DNA of 64,000 nt from an uncultured Cellulomonas sp. (GTDB lineage: Bacteria; Actinomycetota; Actinomycetes; Actinomycetales; Cellulomonadaceae): contig NZ_CANLTL010000003.1 of NCBI RefSeq assembly GCF_947494015.1, forward strand, positions 186,001 to 250,000. The letters are read 5' to 3'. The notes under the pieces are model-generated. The model ran no database searches. It was given only the letters and a program-made list of their open reading frames with translations, and was not told where the DNA came from. This document shows, one piece after another, positions 16,501-26,116 of this stretch. Numbering within the stretch: position 1 is the first letter of the stretch; each line of letters starts with the position of its first letter. Made by a program: the position numbers and the translations under genes.

Positions 16501-17160
16501 TCAGGCCGCCGGTCGCGGTGCCGCCAGGCGCGGGACGAGCGCGGTGGCGAGGTGACGGCGCACCGCCGGAAGCACGTCGGCGATGGTCACCCGGCGCCCC
16601 GTCTCCGCGGACAGGGACGTGACGTCGGCGTCGGGCAGCCCGCACGGGATGATCCGGGAGAACTCGGTGAGGTCGGGCTCGCAGTTCAGCGCGAAGCCGT
16701 GCATGGTCACGCCGCGGGCGACCCGGACGCCGATCGCGGCCACCTTGCGGTCCCGCCGACCCTCGTCGCCCGGGAACCACACGCCGCTGCGCCCCTCGAC
16801 CCGGGTGGCGACCAGGTCCAGGCCGGCGCACACGTCGATCAGCGCCTGCTCCAGCGCACGGACGTACGCGACGACGTCCACGGGCTCCCCGAGCCGCACG
16901 ATCGGGTAGCCGACCAGCTGACCCGGGCCGTGCCAGGTGATCTTGCCGCCGCGGTCGACGTCGACCACCGGCGTGCCGTCGGCCGGACGGTCCCAGGACG
17001 CCGTGCGGCGCCCGGCGGTGTAGACGGGCTCGTGCTCGCACAGCAGCACCGTGTCCTCGCGGGTGCCGTCCGCGACCTCGCCGTGGACGGTCCGCTGCAG
17101 GTCCCACGCCTCGGCGTAGGGGACGTGACGGGCACCGAGGTCCAGCTCGACGAAACGCAC
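16501..17160 (-). CDS. lipB: octanoyltransferase LipB
   Basis: A protein of about 219 residues that moves octanoyl from acyl carrier protein to lipoyl domains, the step before LipA. Typical LipB signatures are [32 protein letters not shown], the lysine in [22 protein letters not shown], and the cysteine in [14 protein letters not shown]. The start is taken as the GTG at 17160 because TATCGT lies seven bases upstream; an in-frame GTG at 17169 would add three residues. The promoter box falls inside the end of the upstream marR gene, five bases away. Confidence 0.95.
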   Translation of the reverse strand: MRFVELDLGARHVPYAEAWDLQRTVHGEVADGTREDTVLLCEHEPVYTAGRRTASWDRPADGTPVVDVDRGGKITWHGPGQLVGYPIVRLGEPVDVVAYVRALEQALIDVCAGLDLVATRVEGRSGVWFPGDEGRRDRKVAAIGVRVARGVTMHGFALNCEPDLTEFSRIIPCGLPDADVTSLSAETGRRVTIADVLPAVRRHLATALVPRLAAPRPAA

Positions 17161-17165
17161 GCCGA

Positions 17166-17636
17166 TCACGATAGTCCCGGCGGGTCGGTGGTCTCGGGGT
17201 GGTCGTCGGCCGGCTCCGGGTGGGCGGCGATCACCGCCAGCAGCAGCTCGCGCAGCAGCCGCACCTGCTCCGCGTCCAGCCCGCGGGTGACCATCGCCTC
17301 GGAGCGCTCGCGGTCGACCGCCACGCGCAGCACGTCGGCGCCGGCCGGGGTCATCGAGATCACGTGCCGCCGGCGGTCCTGGGGGTGGGGCTTGCGCGAG
17401 ACGTACTCCAGCCGCTCCATGCGCGCCAGGATCCGGCTCATGGTCTGCTCGGTGACGCCGGTGGCGGCGGCGAGCTCGCGCTGCGAGTGGTCCTGCGCGG
17501 ACAGGTAGACCAGCACCGGCATGCTCGCGTGGTTGAGGTCCCACGCGTCCAGGTGGGCGTTGAACTCCCGCTCGACGCGCCGGGCGGCGCTCGACAGGAG
17601 GCGACCGGTCGGCCACCGGGAGGGGTCCTGCGGCAC
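17166..17636 (-). CDS. MarR-family transcriptional regulator
   Basis: A 156-residue winged-helix regulator: [31 protein letters not shown], the recognition region [31 protein letters not shown], and the wing [16 protein letters not shown] chose the GTG at 17636 because GGAAGGA lies eight bases upstream; the frame also extends to an ATG at 17693 inside the palindromic operator. It is divergent from an MMPL transporter gene, with a perfect 20-bp palindrome between, the usual layout of a MarR repressor that controls itself and an efflux pump. The inducer is unknown. Confidence 0.92.
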   Translation of the reverse strand: MPQDPSRWPTGRLLSSAARRVEREFNAHLDAWDLNHASMPVLVYLSAQDHSQRELAAATGVTEQTMSRILARMERLEYVSRKPHPQDRRRHVISMTPAGADVLRVAVDRERSEAMVTRGLDAEQVRLLRELLLAVIAAHPEPADDHPETTDPPGLS

Positions 17637-17682
17637 GCTCGGCGTCCTTCCGTCTTGCCCGGGAGCGGCGTGAGGCCCCACG

Positions 17683-17702
17683 ATACTCAGCATGCTGAGT
17701 AT
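17683..17702. promoter_or_regulatory. 20-bp perfect palindromic operator between marR and mmpL
   Basis: ATACTCAGCATGCTGAGTAT is a perfect palindrome centred between 17692 and 17693. It contains the mmpL ATG (17692-17694) and, on the other strand, an in-frame ATG of the marR reading frame (17693-17691). Each strand also carries an ATACT promoter-like element. A MarR dimer bound here would block both start regions. Confidence 0.8.
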
Positions 17703-20094
17703 TCGTGGGTCGTCGCTCGTCCGGGCCGTGCTCGTCATCGCGGCCCTCGGGGTCTGGCTCACCGTAGCCGCGCTGGGCGGGCCCGCGCAGGGCCGGCTGT
17801 CCCAGGTCCAGACCAACGACGCGGCGGCCTTCCTGCCCGCCACCGCGGAGTCCACCCGTGCGGGTGAGGCGGCCCGCGCCTTCAGCTCGACCGAGGCCTT
17901 GCCCGCCCTGGTGGTCCTGCGCCCCGAGAGCCAGGACGCCGTCACGCCGCAGCAGCTGGCCGCGGTGCAGGACTTCGCCGCGGGCGTCGGCGAGCTCCAG
18001 CTCGCGGGAGCGGACCCGGGGGACGGGGATCCGGCGACCGTCGGCGACGTCCTGCTCGCCGAGCCGGTCGCGATCCCGGCCGAGGACGGTGCGGCCGTCC
18101 TGCTCGTGCTGTCCGTCGACGGCGCGGCGGCGGAGGTGGTCCTCGCCGACGACTCCGGGGTCGTGGAGTCGGTCGTCACCACGCTGCGGGCCGCGCTCGA
18201 CGCCGATCTCGGCGCGACGGCGACGTCGGCGGGCGAGGCCGGCCTGCAGGCGTGGGTGACCGGGCCGGCGGGCTTCGTCGCCGACCTCGTGTCCGCCTTC
18301 GGCGGGATCGACCTGGTCCTGCTGCTGGTCGCCCTCGGTGCGGTGCTGCTCATCCTCGTGATCGTCTACCGGTCCCCGTTCCTGCCGCTGGTCGTCATCG
18401 GCACCTCGCTGTTCGCGCTGTCGGCCGCCGCGCTCGTCGTGTACACGCTGGCCGCGAACGGGACGCTGACGCTCAACGGTCAGACGCAGGGCATCCTGTC
18501 GATCCTCGTGGTCGGGGCGTCGGTGGACTACGCGCTGCTCCTCGTGGCCCGCTACCGCGAGGAGCTGCGGCACACCCCGAGCACGTTCACGGCCATGGGC
18601 CGGGCGCTGAGGGCGACGATCGAGCCGATCGGCGCGAGCGCGGGCACGGTCGTGGTCGGCGTGCTGTGCCTGAGCCTGTCCGACCTGGGCTCGAACAAGA
18701 GCCTCGGACCGGTCGCCGCCATCGGCATCGTCTGCGCCTTCCTCGCCGCGCTCACCTTCCTGCCGGCGCTGCTGCTGGTGGCCGGTCGGCGGTCGCGGGC
18801 GCTGTTCTGGCCGAACCGCCCCCGTTTCGACCCCGCCGCCAGCGACGTGGACGCGACCACGGTGCCCACCGACGTCGTCCTGCGCGGCCTGTGGGGACGG
18901 CTCGCGCGGGCGATCGGCCGCCGGCCGCGGGCGGTCTGGGTCACGACCGCCGTCGTCCTCGCCGCGGGCGCCGCGTTCGTGCCGACGTTCCAGGCGAGCG
19001 GCACCGACGAGGCCGACGTCTTCCTCACCGAGGTGGACGCCGTCGAGGGCCAGGACGTGCTCGCCGAGCACTTCCCGGCGGGTGCCGTCCAGCCCGCGAT
19101 CGTCATCGTGCCCGAGGACGACGTCGACGCCGTGGTCGACGCCGCCACCGCCGTCGACGGCGTCGTGGACGCCACCCCGTACACCGGTGACGCGGCCGGT
19201 GCGCCCGCCGGGGGCCCGCCGACCGCGGGCGCCGCGCAGCTGCCGCCGGTCGTGGTGGACGGCACCGTGCGGGTCGACGTCGCGACCGAGGCGGCGGCCG
19301 ACACGACCACCGCTGTCGCCACCGTCGCGGACCTGCGCGACGCGGTGCACGCCGTGTCGCCGGACGCGCTGGTGGGGGGCGCCGCGGCCGAGACGCTCGA
19401 CACCCAGCGGGCGGCCGAGCGTGACCTGCGGGTGATCGTGCCGCTGGTCCTCGGCGTGATCCTGGTCATCCTCATGCTGCTGCTGCGCTCGGTCCTGATC
19501 GCCGTGCTGCTGATGGCCGCCAACGTGCTGTCCTTCGCCGCGGCGCTGGGGGTCTCGGCGGTCGTGTTCACGTCCGTGCTCGGGTTCCCGGGCGCCGACC
19601 CGACCGTGCCGCTGTACGCGTTCACCTTCCTCATCGCGCTCGGCGTCGACTACTCGATCTTCCTCATGACGCGGGTGCGCGAGGAGGCCGGGGTCTGGGG
19701 GACCCGGCCCGGGGCCCTGCGCGGGCTCGCGGTCACCGGAGGCGTCATCACGTCCGCCGGGGTCGTGCTCGCGGCCACCTTCGCCGCCCTCGCGGTCATC
19801 CCGCTGCTGTTCCTGGCCCAGCTCGCGTTCATCGTGGCGTTCGGCGTGCTCGTGGACACCCTCGTCGTGCGCAGCCTGCTGGTGCCGGCCCTCGTGCACG
19901 ACGTCGGGCGCCGGGTGTGGTGGCCCAGCCGGTGGGACGCGTCGGGTCACGGCGACCGCCCACCGGCGACGACCGCGCCGGGGGCGACGGGGTCGACGAC
20001 GGCGGCGGGGTCGACGACGGCGGCGGCAGCGACGACGGGGACGGGGTCGACGTCGACGTCGGCCCGCGCCCGGGACCGGGGACCGCGCGCCTAG
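17692..20094 (+). CDS. MMPL/RND-type membrane transporter
   Basis: An 800-residue protein of the MMPL family (RND superfamily), which export lipids or drugs using the proton gradient. It has the duplicated plan: one helix near the N-terminus, an extracellular domain, a bundle of helices, then a repeat. The proton-relay motif appears twice, as [16 protein letters not shown] (near residue 279) and [15 protein letters not shown] (near 652). The C-terminus ends in a threonine/glycine-rich tail encoded by GC-rich direct repeats. The ATG lies within the operator shared with marR and has no Shine-Dalgarno sequence, so a leaderless mRNA is likely. The substrate is unknown. Confidence 0.93.
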   Translation: MLSIRGSSLVRAVLVIAALGVWLTVAALGGPAQGRLSQVQTNDAAAFLPATAESTRAGEAARAFSSTEALPALVVLRPESQDAVTPQQLAAVQDFAAGVGELQLAGADPGDGDPATVGDVLLAEPVAIPAEDGAAVLLVLSVDGAAAEVVLADDSGVVESVVTTLRAALDADLGATATSAGEAGLQAWVTGPAGFVADLVSAFGGIDLVLLLVALGAVLLILVIVYRSPFLPLVVIGTSLFALSAAALVVYTLAANGTLTLNGQTQGILSILVVGASVDYALLLVARYREELRHTPSTFTAMGRALRATIEPIGASAGTVVVGVLCLSLSDLGSNKSLGPVAAIGIVCAFLAALTFLPALLLVAGRRSRALFWPNRPRFDPAASDVDATTVPTDVVLRGLWGRLARAIGRRPRAVWVTTAVVLAAGAAFVPTFQASGTDEADVFLTEVDAVEGQDVLAEHFPAGAVQPAIVIVPEDDVDAVVDAATAVDGVVDATPYTGDAAGAPAGGPPTAGAAQLPPVVVDGTVRVDVATEAAADTTTAVATVADLRDAVHAVSPDALVGGAAAETLDTQRAAERDLRVIVPLVLGVILVILMLLLRSVLIAVLLMAANVLSFAAALGVSAVVFTSVLGFPGADPTVPLYAFTFLIALGVDYSIFLMTRVREEAGVWGTRPGALRGLAVTGGVITSAGVVLAATFAALAVIPLLFLAQLAFIVAFGVLVDTLVVRSLLVPALVHDVGRRVWWPSRWDASGHGDRPPATTAPGATGSTTAAGSTTAAAATTGTGSTSTSARARDRGPRA

Positions 20095-20097
20095 GGT
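20092..20097 (+). promoter_or_regulatory. -10 box overlapping the mmpL stop codon
   Basis: TAGGGT is followed by seven bases and the ATG of the oxidoreductase gene at 20105. The first three bases are the TAG stop codon of the MMPL gene. Confidence 0.55.
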
Positions 20098-20104
20098 GAC
20101 CGCC

Positions 20105-21151
20105 ATGGACGCGCATCCCCTCAGGGTCGGGCTGGTCGGCTACGGAGACGCCGGCCGGGGCATCCACGGCCGGCTCCTGCGCGAGGCCGGCCACGTCGTG
20201 GTCGCGGTGGTGACCCGTGACCCGTCGCGAGCGGCCGCGGCGCGGTCGGACTGGCCGGGCGTCGTGGTGGTCGACGACGTCGCCACGCTGCTGCGCCGGG
20301 CCGACGGGCTCGACCTCGTCGTGGTCGCGAGCCCGACCGGTCTGCACGGCGAGCACACGCGGGCGGTGGTGGCCGCCGGGGTGCCGGTGGTGGTGGACAA
20401 GCCGCTGGGCACGTCGGCGTCGCAGGCCCGGGGTGTGACCGAGGCCGCGCTGTCCGCCGGCGTCGGGCTGACCGTGTTCCACAACCGGCGCTGGGACGAC
20501 GAGCAGCGCACGCTGCGGGCGGTGCTGGCGGCCGGCGACCTGGGCACGGTGCACCGCTTCGAGCGGCGCTGGGAGCGCTGGCGACCCACGCCGAAGGACC
20601 GGTGGAAGGAGAACGACCCGGTCGCCGGCGGTCTGCTTCTGGACCTGGGACCGCACCTCGTCGACTCCGCGGTGCAGCTGTTCGGGCCGGTGCACCGGGT
20701 GTACGCGGAGGTCCGCGCGATCTCCACGACCGCCCCCGACGACGTGTTCCTCGCCCTGCACCATGCCGGCGGCGTGCTCAGCCACCTCGCCGGCGGCGGC
20801 CTGGTGGGCGCTCCCGGTCCCCGGACCCGCGTCCTGGGCGATGCCGGGGCGTTCCTGGTCACCTCGTTCGAGGGTGAGCCCACGCCGTTCGCCGTCCTCG
20901 ACGACGTCGTTGCCGGGCGCGGGCACGGGCTGGCCGCGGGCAGCCACGGTGGCTGGCTCGTGCACGGGGCGGAGCGCACGCCGGTGCCGTGCCCACCCGG
21001 TGGGCACGCGGACTTCTACCGGGACACCGCCGCGTGGCTCAGGGCGGGCGCCCCGCCCCCGGTCGACCCCTGGGACGCCGTCCGCACCGCCGAGGTGCTC
21101 GACGCGGCCGCCGTCAGCGCCCGCGAGGCGCGCGTGGTCACGGTGGGCTGA
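20105..21151 (+). CDS. Gfo/Idh/MocA-family oxidoreductase
   Basis: A 348-residue NAD(P)-dependent oxidoreductase of the glucose-fructose oxidoreductase/inositol dehydrogenase family. The Rossmann start [18 protein letters not shown], the [13 protein letters not shown] segment, the EKP-like lysine motif [10 protein letters not shown] (DKP), and the C-terminal domain with [20 protein letters not shown] are all present. The sugar or polyol substrate is unknown. It probably has its own leaderless promoter. The frame continues upstream to 20096, but the ATG at 20105 is preferred. No metabolic partner is adjacent; a pseudokinase gene follows after 145 bases. Confidence 0.93.
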   Translation: MDAHPLRVGLVGYGDAGRGIHGRLLREAGHVVVAVVTRDPSRAAAARSDWPGVVVVDDVATLLRRADGLDLVVVASPTGLHGEHTRAVVAAGVPVVVDKPLGTSASQARGVTEAALSAGVGLTVFHNRRWDDEQRTLRAVLAAGDLGTVHRFERRWERWRPTPKDRWKENDPVAGGLLLDLGPHLVDSAVQLFGPVHRVYAEVRAISTTAPDDVFLALHHAGGVLSHLAGGGLVGAPGPRTRVLGDAGAFLVTSFEGEPTPFAVLDDVVAGRGHGLAAGSHGGWLVHGAERTPVPCPPGGHADFYRDTAAWLRAGAPPPVDPWDAVRTAEVLDAAAVSAREARVVTVG

Positions 21152-21296
21152 CGCCCCCGGCCGACCCGCGTGGCTGATGTCGCAGGTCCCCGGCTGCCGA
21201 CGCCTCACCGGTCCGCGGCAGCCATCCGGCGGTCGCAGGTGCGGCGGTCCTGTGGACAGCCGCCGGACCGGGCCGGGACGGCGGTTCGATGGGCCC

Positions 21297-23027
21297 ATGG
21301 ACGCCGACGTGGTCCCCGCCGAGCTCGCCGCGGCGCTGCTGGCCGCCGGCTACCGGGTCGGCGGACCGGCCGGGGTCGGCGGCGGTGGTCCGGTGTGGAC
21401 CGCGACCGCCGCCGCCGACCGGCGCCCGGGTGGGCGGGGCGACGGCCCGGCCGGGGCGGCCGGGCAGCGGTACGTCGTCCACGTCGTCCCTGCGCCGCTG
21501 GAGCCCGACGGCGGGGCGCTGGCCGCCCGTCTGGCCGCGCTGTGGTCGCTCGACCACCCGCACCTGGCCCGGGTCGTGGACGTCCTGGACGTGCCCGCCC
21601 CGCCGACCGGCGGGTCCGCGCGGTGGGCGGTGCTCGTCGCCGAGGTCCCGGGTGCGACGGTGGCGGCGCTGCTCGCGGCCCGCGGCCGGCTGACCGCCGG
21701 TGAGGTGGTGACCCTGCTGGTACCGGTCGCGGGTGCGCTCGACGCGCTGCACCGGGCGGGGCTCGTGCACGGCGACGTGTCACCGGCCAACGTGGTGGTG
21801 CGGCCCGACGGGCGGCCGGTGCTCATCGACCTGCTCGGTGATCCGGGGCGGGCCGACGACGGCGGTGCCCCGGTCCGGGGCACACCGGGGTTCATGGCCC
21901 CGGAGGTGGTCCGCGGCGGCCCGGCCGGGCGGGCGGTCGTCGGCTCCGTCCGCGACCGCGCCACGCACCACCGGCCGGACGACCCGGCGGACGACCCGGT
22001 GAGCAGCGCGGACCGGGACCGTCCCGAGCTGCCCGACGGCGCCCCCGCCGACGTCTTCTCCCTCGCCAGCGTCGGCCTGGCGGCTCTGGACCTGGGCGCG
22101 GTCGGGTCGCGCCTGGGTCACGAGCTCGCGGCCGCGTGCGCACCCGACCCGGTGCTGCGTCCGACCGCCGCCGAGGTGGCCTCCGCCTGCTACCCGTGCG
22201 CGCGGCCCGAACCGATCGCGCTGCCGGACGCCGGGGTGCTCGCGCGCACCGCGCTCGCCCAGCTGGCGGCCGACCACCGCACGGTGTCCGCGCCGGGGAG
22301 GTCCCGGCACCGTGCGCGCCCCCGGCGGCGCGGCGGTCGTCCCCGGGGTCGTCGTGCGGGTGGCCGCCTGCGTGGACGGGTGGCCGCTGTGCCGGTCCTC
22401 GCCGCGCTCGCGGTGGTCACCGGTGCGCTGCTGGTGACCGGCCCAGGACCGCGGGACCTGGTGACCTCGCGCCCGGCGGGCGCGGTGGCCGTCGAGCCGC
22501 CTGCGTCTGCGACCGGCGCACCGTCGCCGGGCCCGCCCGGCGACGAGCAGCGTGCCGGCGCCCCGGCGCCCGACCCGGGGCGGGACCCGGTCACCGCCGC
22601 CGTCGAGCTGACCCGGCGGCGGGCCGAGGTGCTGGCCGGGGGAGACCCTGCGGCGCTCACCGGGGTCAGCCGCCCCGGCAGCGGGGCGCACCGGGCCGAC
22701 CTGGCGCTGATGGCGGACCTGCGCACCGCGGGTGTGCGCCTGGAGGGGCTCGCCGCCGTGGTCGAGGGCGCCGCGCTGACGACGCCCGCGTCGTCCGTGG
22801 CGGACACGGCACCCGGGGACGACGAGGCCTCTCGGGCTGACGTGGCCCCGGGGACGGACTCCACGGAAGGGTCGGCGCAGGTCTCCGTGCGAGCCGGGCT
22901 GACGGCGCACCGGCGGGTCACGGACGACGGGACGGTCGAGGTCCCGGCGCAGCCGCCACGCGAGGTGGTGCTACGGCTCGTGCGGACCGAGCAGGGCTGG
23001 CGAGTGGAGGACGTCGTCGGCGGCTGA
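21297..23027 (+). CDS. membrane-anchored protein pseudokinase
   Basis: A 576-residue protein. Residues 1-300 follow the protein-kinase fold, but key residues are missing. The glycine-rich loop is degenerate. The strand that should hold the ATP-binding lysine reads YVVHVVPAP without a lysine. The catalytic loop is HGDVSPANVV (Asp160 with Gly instead of Arg). The DFG motif is replaced by DLL (Asp178). The segment GTPGFMAPEVV of the activation loop remains. A basic stretch and one membrane helix (about 362-380) lead to an extracellular region of about 190 residues rich in Ala, Pro and Gly. Phosphotransfer is unlikely; a scaffolding or ligand-binding role is inferred. Confidence 0.85.
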   Translation: MDADVVPAELAAALLAAGYRVGGPAGVGGGGPVWTATAAADRRPGGRGDGPAGAAGQRYVVHVVPAPLEPDGGALAARLAALWSLDHPHLARVVDVLDVPAPPTGGSARWAVLVAEVPGATVAALLAARGRLTAGEVVTLLVPVAGALDALHRAGLVHGDVSPANVVVRPDGRPVLIDLLGDPGRADDGGAPVRGTPGFMAPEVVRGGPAGRAVVGSVRDRATHHRPDDPADDPVSSADRDRPELPDGAPADVFSLASVGLAALDLGAVGSRLGHELAAACAPDPVLRPTAAEVASACYPCARPEPIALPDAGVLARTALAQLAADHRTVSAPGRSRHRARPRRRGGRPRGRRAGGRLRGRVAAVPVLAALAVVTGALLVTGPGPRDLVTSRPAGAVAVEPPASATGAPSPGPPGDEQRAGAPAPDPGRDPVTAAVELTRRRAEVLAGGDPAALTGVSRPGSGAHRADLALMADLRTAGVRLEGLAAVVEGAALTTPASSVADTAPGDDEASRADVAPGTDSTEGSAQVSVRAGLTAHRRVTDDGTVEVPAQPPREVVLRLVRTEQGWRVEDVVGG

Positions 23028-23060
23028 GGACGCCCGCCGACATGGGGCGGGCGGTCGGGC

Positions 23061-23969
23061 TCAGGACCGTCCGGCGTGGACCTCTTCGGCGACCCACGCG
23101 ACGGCGTCGTCGACCGAGGGGTGCTGCCAGGTGAAGCCGCTGGCGCTGAGGACCGCGGGCAGGGCGCGGATGGAGCCGAGCACCTCGCTGGAGAAGTCCC
23201 CCAGGACCAGCTTGAGCGCGGCTGCCGGGACCGGCAGCCGCGCCGGTCGGTGCAAGGCCCGCGCGAGCTCGCGGGTCACGGCCTCGTTGGTCGCCGGGTG
23301 CGGCGCGCTGAGGTTGACCGGCCCGTGCACGTCGGCGTCGAGCAGGTGCACGATGGCGCCGACCTCGTCGGGCAGCGTGATCCAGCTCCAGAACTGCTGC
23401 CCGGAGCCCAGACGCCCGGCGACGCCGGCTCGGACGAGCGGGAGCATCCGCTGCAGGGCCCCGCCGGCCGGCGACAGCACGATGCCGCTGCGCAGGAAGG
23501 CGACTCGGACACCCGCCTCGACCGCCGGGTCGGCTGCGCCCTCCCAGTCCCGGACGACGCCGGCGAAGAAGGTGTCGCCGAGCGCCGAGCTCTCGTCGAG
23601 CACCTCGTCCCCGCGCTCGCCGTACGCGCCGATCCCGGAGGCCTGGAGCAGCACCGGGCGGGGCCCGTCCAGGCGCGCGAGGGTGTGCGCGATGAGGCCG
23701 GTGGTGTCGGTGCGGGACCGGCGCACGACGTCCTTGTAGGCGTCGGTCAGCCGCTTGTCGCCGACGCCGGCGCCGGCGAGGTTGACCACCGCCCCCGCGC
23801 CCTCGAGCGCGCGCGGGTCCAGAACGCCGTGGGCCGGGTCCCACGGCACCTCACGCGGCCCCGCCGGCGCACCGCGGACGAGCCGGTGCACCTCGTGACC
23901 CTCCCGGGCGAGCCGGGCGACCAGGGCGGTCCCGATGAGTCCGTGCGAGCCGGCCACGACGATCTTCAT
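23061..23969 (-). CDS. TIGR01777-type NAD-dependent epimerase
   Basis: A 302-residue short-chain dehydrogenase-like protein of the TIGR01777 family (related to YfcH and SulA-homologue epimerases). Signatures are the GSHGLIG nucleotide-binding start, AVVNLAGAGVGDKR, LLQASGIGAYGERGD, a hydrophobic VAFLRSGIVLSPAGGAL, and the C-terminal GPVNLSAPHPATNEAVTRELARALHRPA. The reaction is not known. A TAGGGT box six bases before the ATG and no Shine-Dalgarno sequence suggest a leaderless mRNA. A terminator separates it from the sucB gene upstream. Confidence 0.93.
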   Translation of the reverse strand: MKIVVAGSHGLIGTALVARLAREGHEVHRLVRGAPAGPREVPWDPAHGVLDPRALEGAGAVVNLAGAGVGDKRLTDAYKDVVRRSRTDTTGLIAHTLARLDGPRPVLLQASGIGAYGERGDEVLDESSALGDTFFAGVVRDWEGAADPAVEAGVRVAFLRSGIVLSPAGGALQRMLPLVRAGVAGRLGSGQQFWSWITLPDEVGAIVHLLDADVHGPVNLSAPHPATNEAVTRELARALHRPARLPVPAAALKLVLGDFSSEVLGSIRALPAVLSASGFTWQHPSVDDAVAWVAEEVHAGRS

Positions 23970-24059
23970 GGCGTCACCCTAGGCGGCGTCGACCGGTCGG
24001 GCTCGGGCGGGTCGGGACCGCCGCGGCCGGGTGCGGGTGCGGGTGCGGCCTCAGACGAC

Positions 24060-24108
24060 GACGTCCGCGGCCCGACCGGTCGCGGGGACCGGCCGGACCG
24101 CGGACGTC
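24060..24108 (-). terminator. hairpin terminator after lpdA-sucB
   Basis: An 11-bp perfect stem (24060-24070 with 24098-24108) encloses a shorter CCGGTC/GACCGG stem. It starts 15 bases past the sucB stop. Confidence 0.7.
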
Positions 24109-24122
24109 AGCGGTGTCGAGCG

Positions 24123-26087
24123 TCAGAGGCCCAGCTCGGCCTCGAACGCGCCCTCCTCGATCCGGTTCTTGACCGCCATGAGGTAGCGCGCCGCGTCGGC
24201 GCCGTCGACCAGCCGGTGGTCGTAGGACAGCGACAGGTACATCATCGAGCGGACCGCGATGCTCTCGGCGCCGTCGGCGTCGGTGAGGACCACGGGGCGC
24301 TTGACGATGGTGCCGGTGCCCATGATCGCGACCTGCGGGAGCGCGACGATCGGGGTGTCGAACAGCGCGCCGCCCGACCCGGTGTTGGTGATCGTGAACG
24401 TCCCGCCGGACAGGTCGTCCGGGGTGATCTTGTTGGCGCGGGTGCGCGACGCGAGGTCGCCGATCCGGCGCGCGATCCCGGCGAGGTTGAGGTCGCCCGC
24501 GTCCTTGATGACCGGGACGACCAGACCACGCTCGGTGTCCACGGCGATCCCGAGGTTCTCCGAGCCGTGGTAGACGACCTGGTCGCCGTCGATGCTCGCG
24601 TTGATCTTCGGGTACGCCTTGAGCGCCTCGACCGCGGCCAGCGCCAGGAACGGCAGGAAGGTGAGGTTGGCACCCTCGCGTGCCTTGAAGTCCTCCTTGG
24701 CCCGCGCCCGCAGCCGGGCGACGCGGGTCATGTCGACCTCGACGACCGTGGTGAGCTGGGCACCGGTCTGCAGCGACTCCACCATGCGCTCGGCCACGAG
24801 CCTGCGCAGCCGCGACATCTTCTCGGTGGTGCCACGCAGCGGGGAGACCGGTGCGGGGGCGGCCTTCTTCGCCGGCGCGGCCGGAGCCTCGGCGGCGGCC
24901 GGTGCAGCGGGCTGCGCCGCGGCGGCCTTCGCGGCCTCCTCCGCCTTGGCAGCCGCCTCCAGGACGTCCTCCTTGCGGATCCGGCCACCGACGCCGGTCC
25001 CGGTGAGGGTCGCGACGTCGACGCCCTTCTCCGCGGCGAGCTTGCGCACGAGCGGGGTGAGGTACGTGCCGGACGCGGCGGGCGCCGGTGCGGACTGCTG
25101 CGCGGGGGCAGGCGTCGCCGGCTCGGCCTGGGCGGGCTCCGCCTTCGCCGGCTCCTCGGGGGCGGCCTCGGGCTGGGCGGGCTCGGCCTGCTGCGGCTGT
25201 GCCGGCTGCTCCGCGGGGGCCGGGGCTTCGTCGGGCGCGGCGTTCTGCGGCCCGGCCTCGGTCGCTGCGGGCGCCGGGGCCTCGGCGGTCTGCGGCTGCG
25301 ACGGCGCGTCGGCCGGGGCCGCCCCGGACCCGATCACCGCGAGCGGCGCACCGACCTCGACGGTCTCGTCCTCCTGCACCAGGATCTGCTGCAGCGTGCC
25401 GGCGACCGGCGACGGGATCTCGGTGTCGACCTTGTCCGTGGACACCTCCAGCAGCGGCTCGTCGACGGCGACGTCGTCGCCGACCGACTTGAGCCAGCGC
25501 GTCACGGTGCCCTCGGTGACGCTCTCCCCGAGCGCGGGCATGACCACCTGCTCGCCCTCGCCGCCACCGTCGCCACCGCCGGACGGCGCGGAGCCGCCCT
25601 GGCCGGCGCCGGGGCCCTCGGACGCCGCGCCCCCGTAGGTGCCCTCCGCCTCGGGCGGCGGTCCGCCGTAGCTCTCGCCCATCTCGGCGGCCTCCGGGCT
25701 CCCGGTGACCCCGGCCTGCGCGCCGGTCCCGCCCGACGGGTCGCCCTGCGGCGCCGGCGTCGAACCGGCGGCGGGCTGCTCGGCCGGAGCCTCCTGCTCG
25801 GCGGGGGAGCCCTGCTCGGCGGGAGCCGACGGCGACTGGCCACCACCCTCACCCGACCCGATCACGGCCAGCTGCGCGCCGACCTCGACCGTCTCGTCCT
25901 CCTCGACCAGGATCTGCTCGAGCACGCCCGCGAAGGGCGACGGGATCTCGGTGTCGACCTTGTCGGTCGACACCTCCAGCAGCGGCTCGTCGACGGCGAC
26001 GGTGTCGCCGACCTGCTTGAGCCAACGGGTGACGGTTCCCTCGGTGACGCTCTCACCGAGCGCCGGCATCTGCACGGAGTCAGCCAT
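24123..26087 (-). CDS. sucB: dihydrolipoamide acyltransferase (E2), two lipoyl domains
   Basis: A 654-residue E2 core of a 2-oxo acid dehydrogenase complex. It has two nearly identical lipoyl domains with the lipoylated lysines K43 and K219 in [11 protein letters not shown], each followed by an Ala/Pro/Glu-rich linker. Next come a peripheral subunit-binding domain (about 338-375, [14 protein letters not shown]) and the catalytic domain ending in [18 protein letters not shown], with the active-site histidine. In actinobacteria this type serves both pyruvate and 2-oxoglutarate dehydrogenases. It is 29 bases downstream of lpdA (E3) on the same strand, so they form an operon; the E1 genes are elsewhere. 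LipA and LipB, encoded nearby, would modify it. Confidence 0.95.
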   Translation of the reverse strand: MADSVQMPALGESVTEGTVTRWLKQVGDTVAVDEPLLEVSTDKVDTEIPSPFAGVLEQILVEEDETVEVGAQLAVIGSGEGGGQSPSAPAEQGSPAEQEAPAEQPAAGSTPAPQGDPSGGTGAQAGVTGSPEAAEMGESYGGPPPEAEGTYGGAASEGPGAGQGGSAPSGGGDGGGEGEQVVMPALGESVTEGTVTRWLKSVGDDVAVDEPLLEVSTDKVDTEIPSPVAGTLQQILVQEDETVEVGAPLAVIGSGAAPADAPSQPQTAEAPAPAATEAGPQNAAPDEAPAPAEQPAQPQQAEPAQPEAAPEEPAKAEPAQAEPATPAPAQQSAPAPAASGTYLTPLVRKLAAEKGVDVATLTGTGVGGRIRKEDVLEAAAKAEEAAKAAAAQPAAPAAAEAPAAPAKKAAPAPVSPLRGTTEKMSRLRRLVAERMVESLQTGAQLTTVVEVDMTRVARLRARAKEDFKAREGANLTFLPFLALAAVEALKAYPKINASIDGDQVVYHGSENLGIAVDTERGLVVPVIKDAGDLNLAGIARRIGDLASRTRANKITPDDLSGGTFTITNTGSGGALFDTPIVALPQVAIMGTGTIVKRPVVLTDADGAESIAVRSMMYLSLSYDHRLVDGADAARYLMAVKNRIEEGAFEAELGL

Positions 26088-26116
26088 GACCGCTCGTGTC
26101 TCCTTCGATCGTGGGG

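Noticed and set aside
16501-20106. A 1201-codon open frame on the minus strand across lipB, marR and mmpL
   Set aside because: Beyond lipB it is antisense to MMPL and encodes His/Arg/Gly-rich low-complexity sequence, typical of long shadow frames in high-GC DNA. Only the lipB part is real.
21297-23027. Active Ser/Thr kinase
   Set aside because: The ATP-anchoring lysine and the DFG motif are missing, and the catalytic arginine is replaced by glycine.
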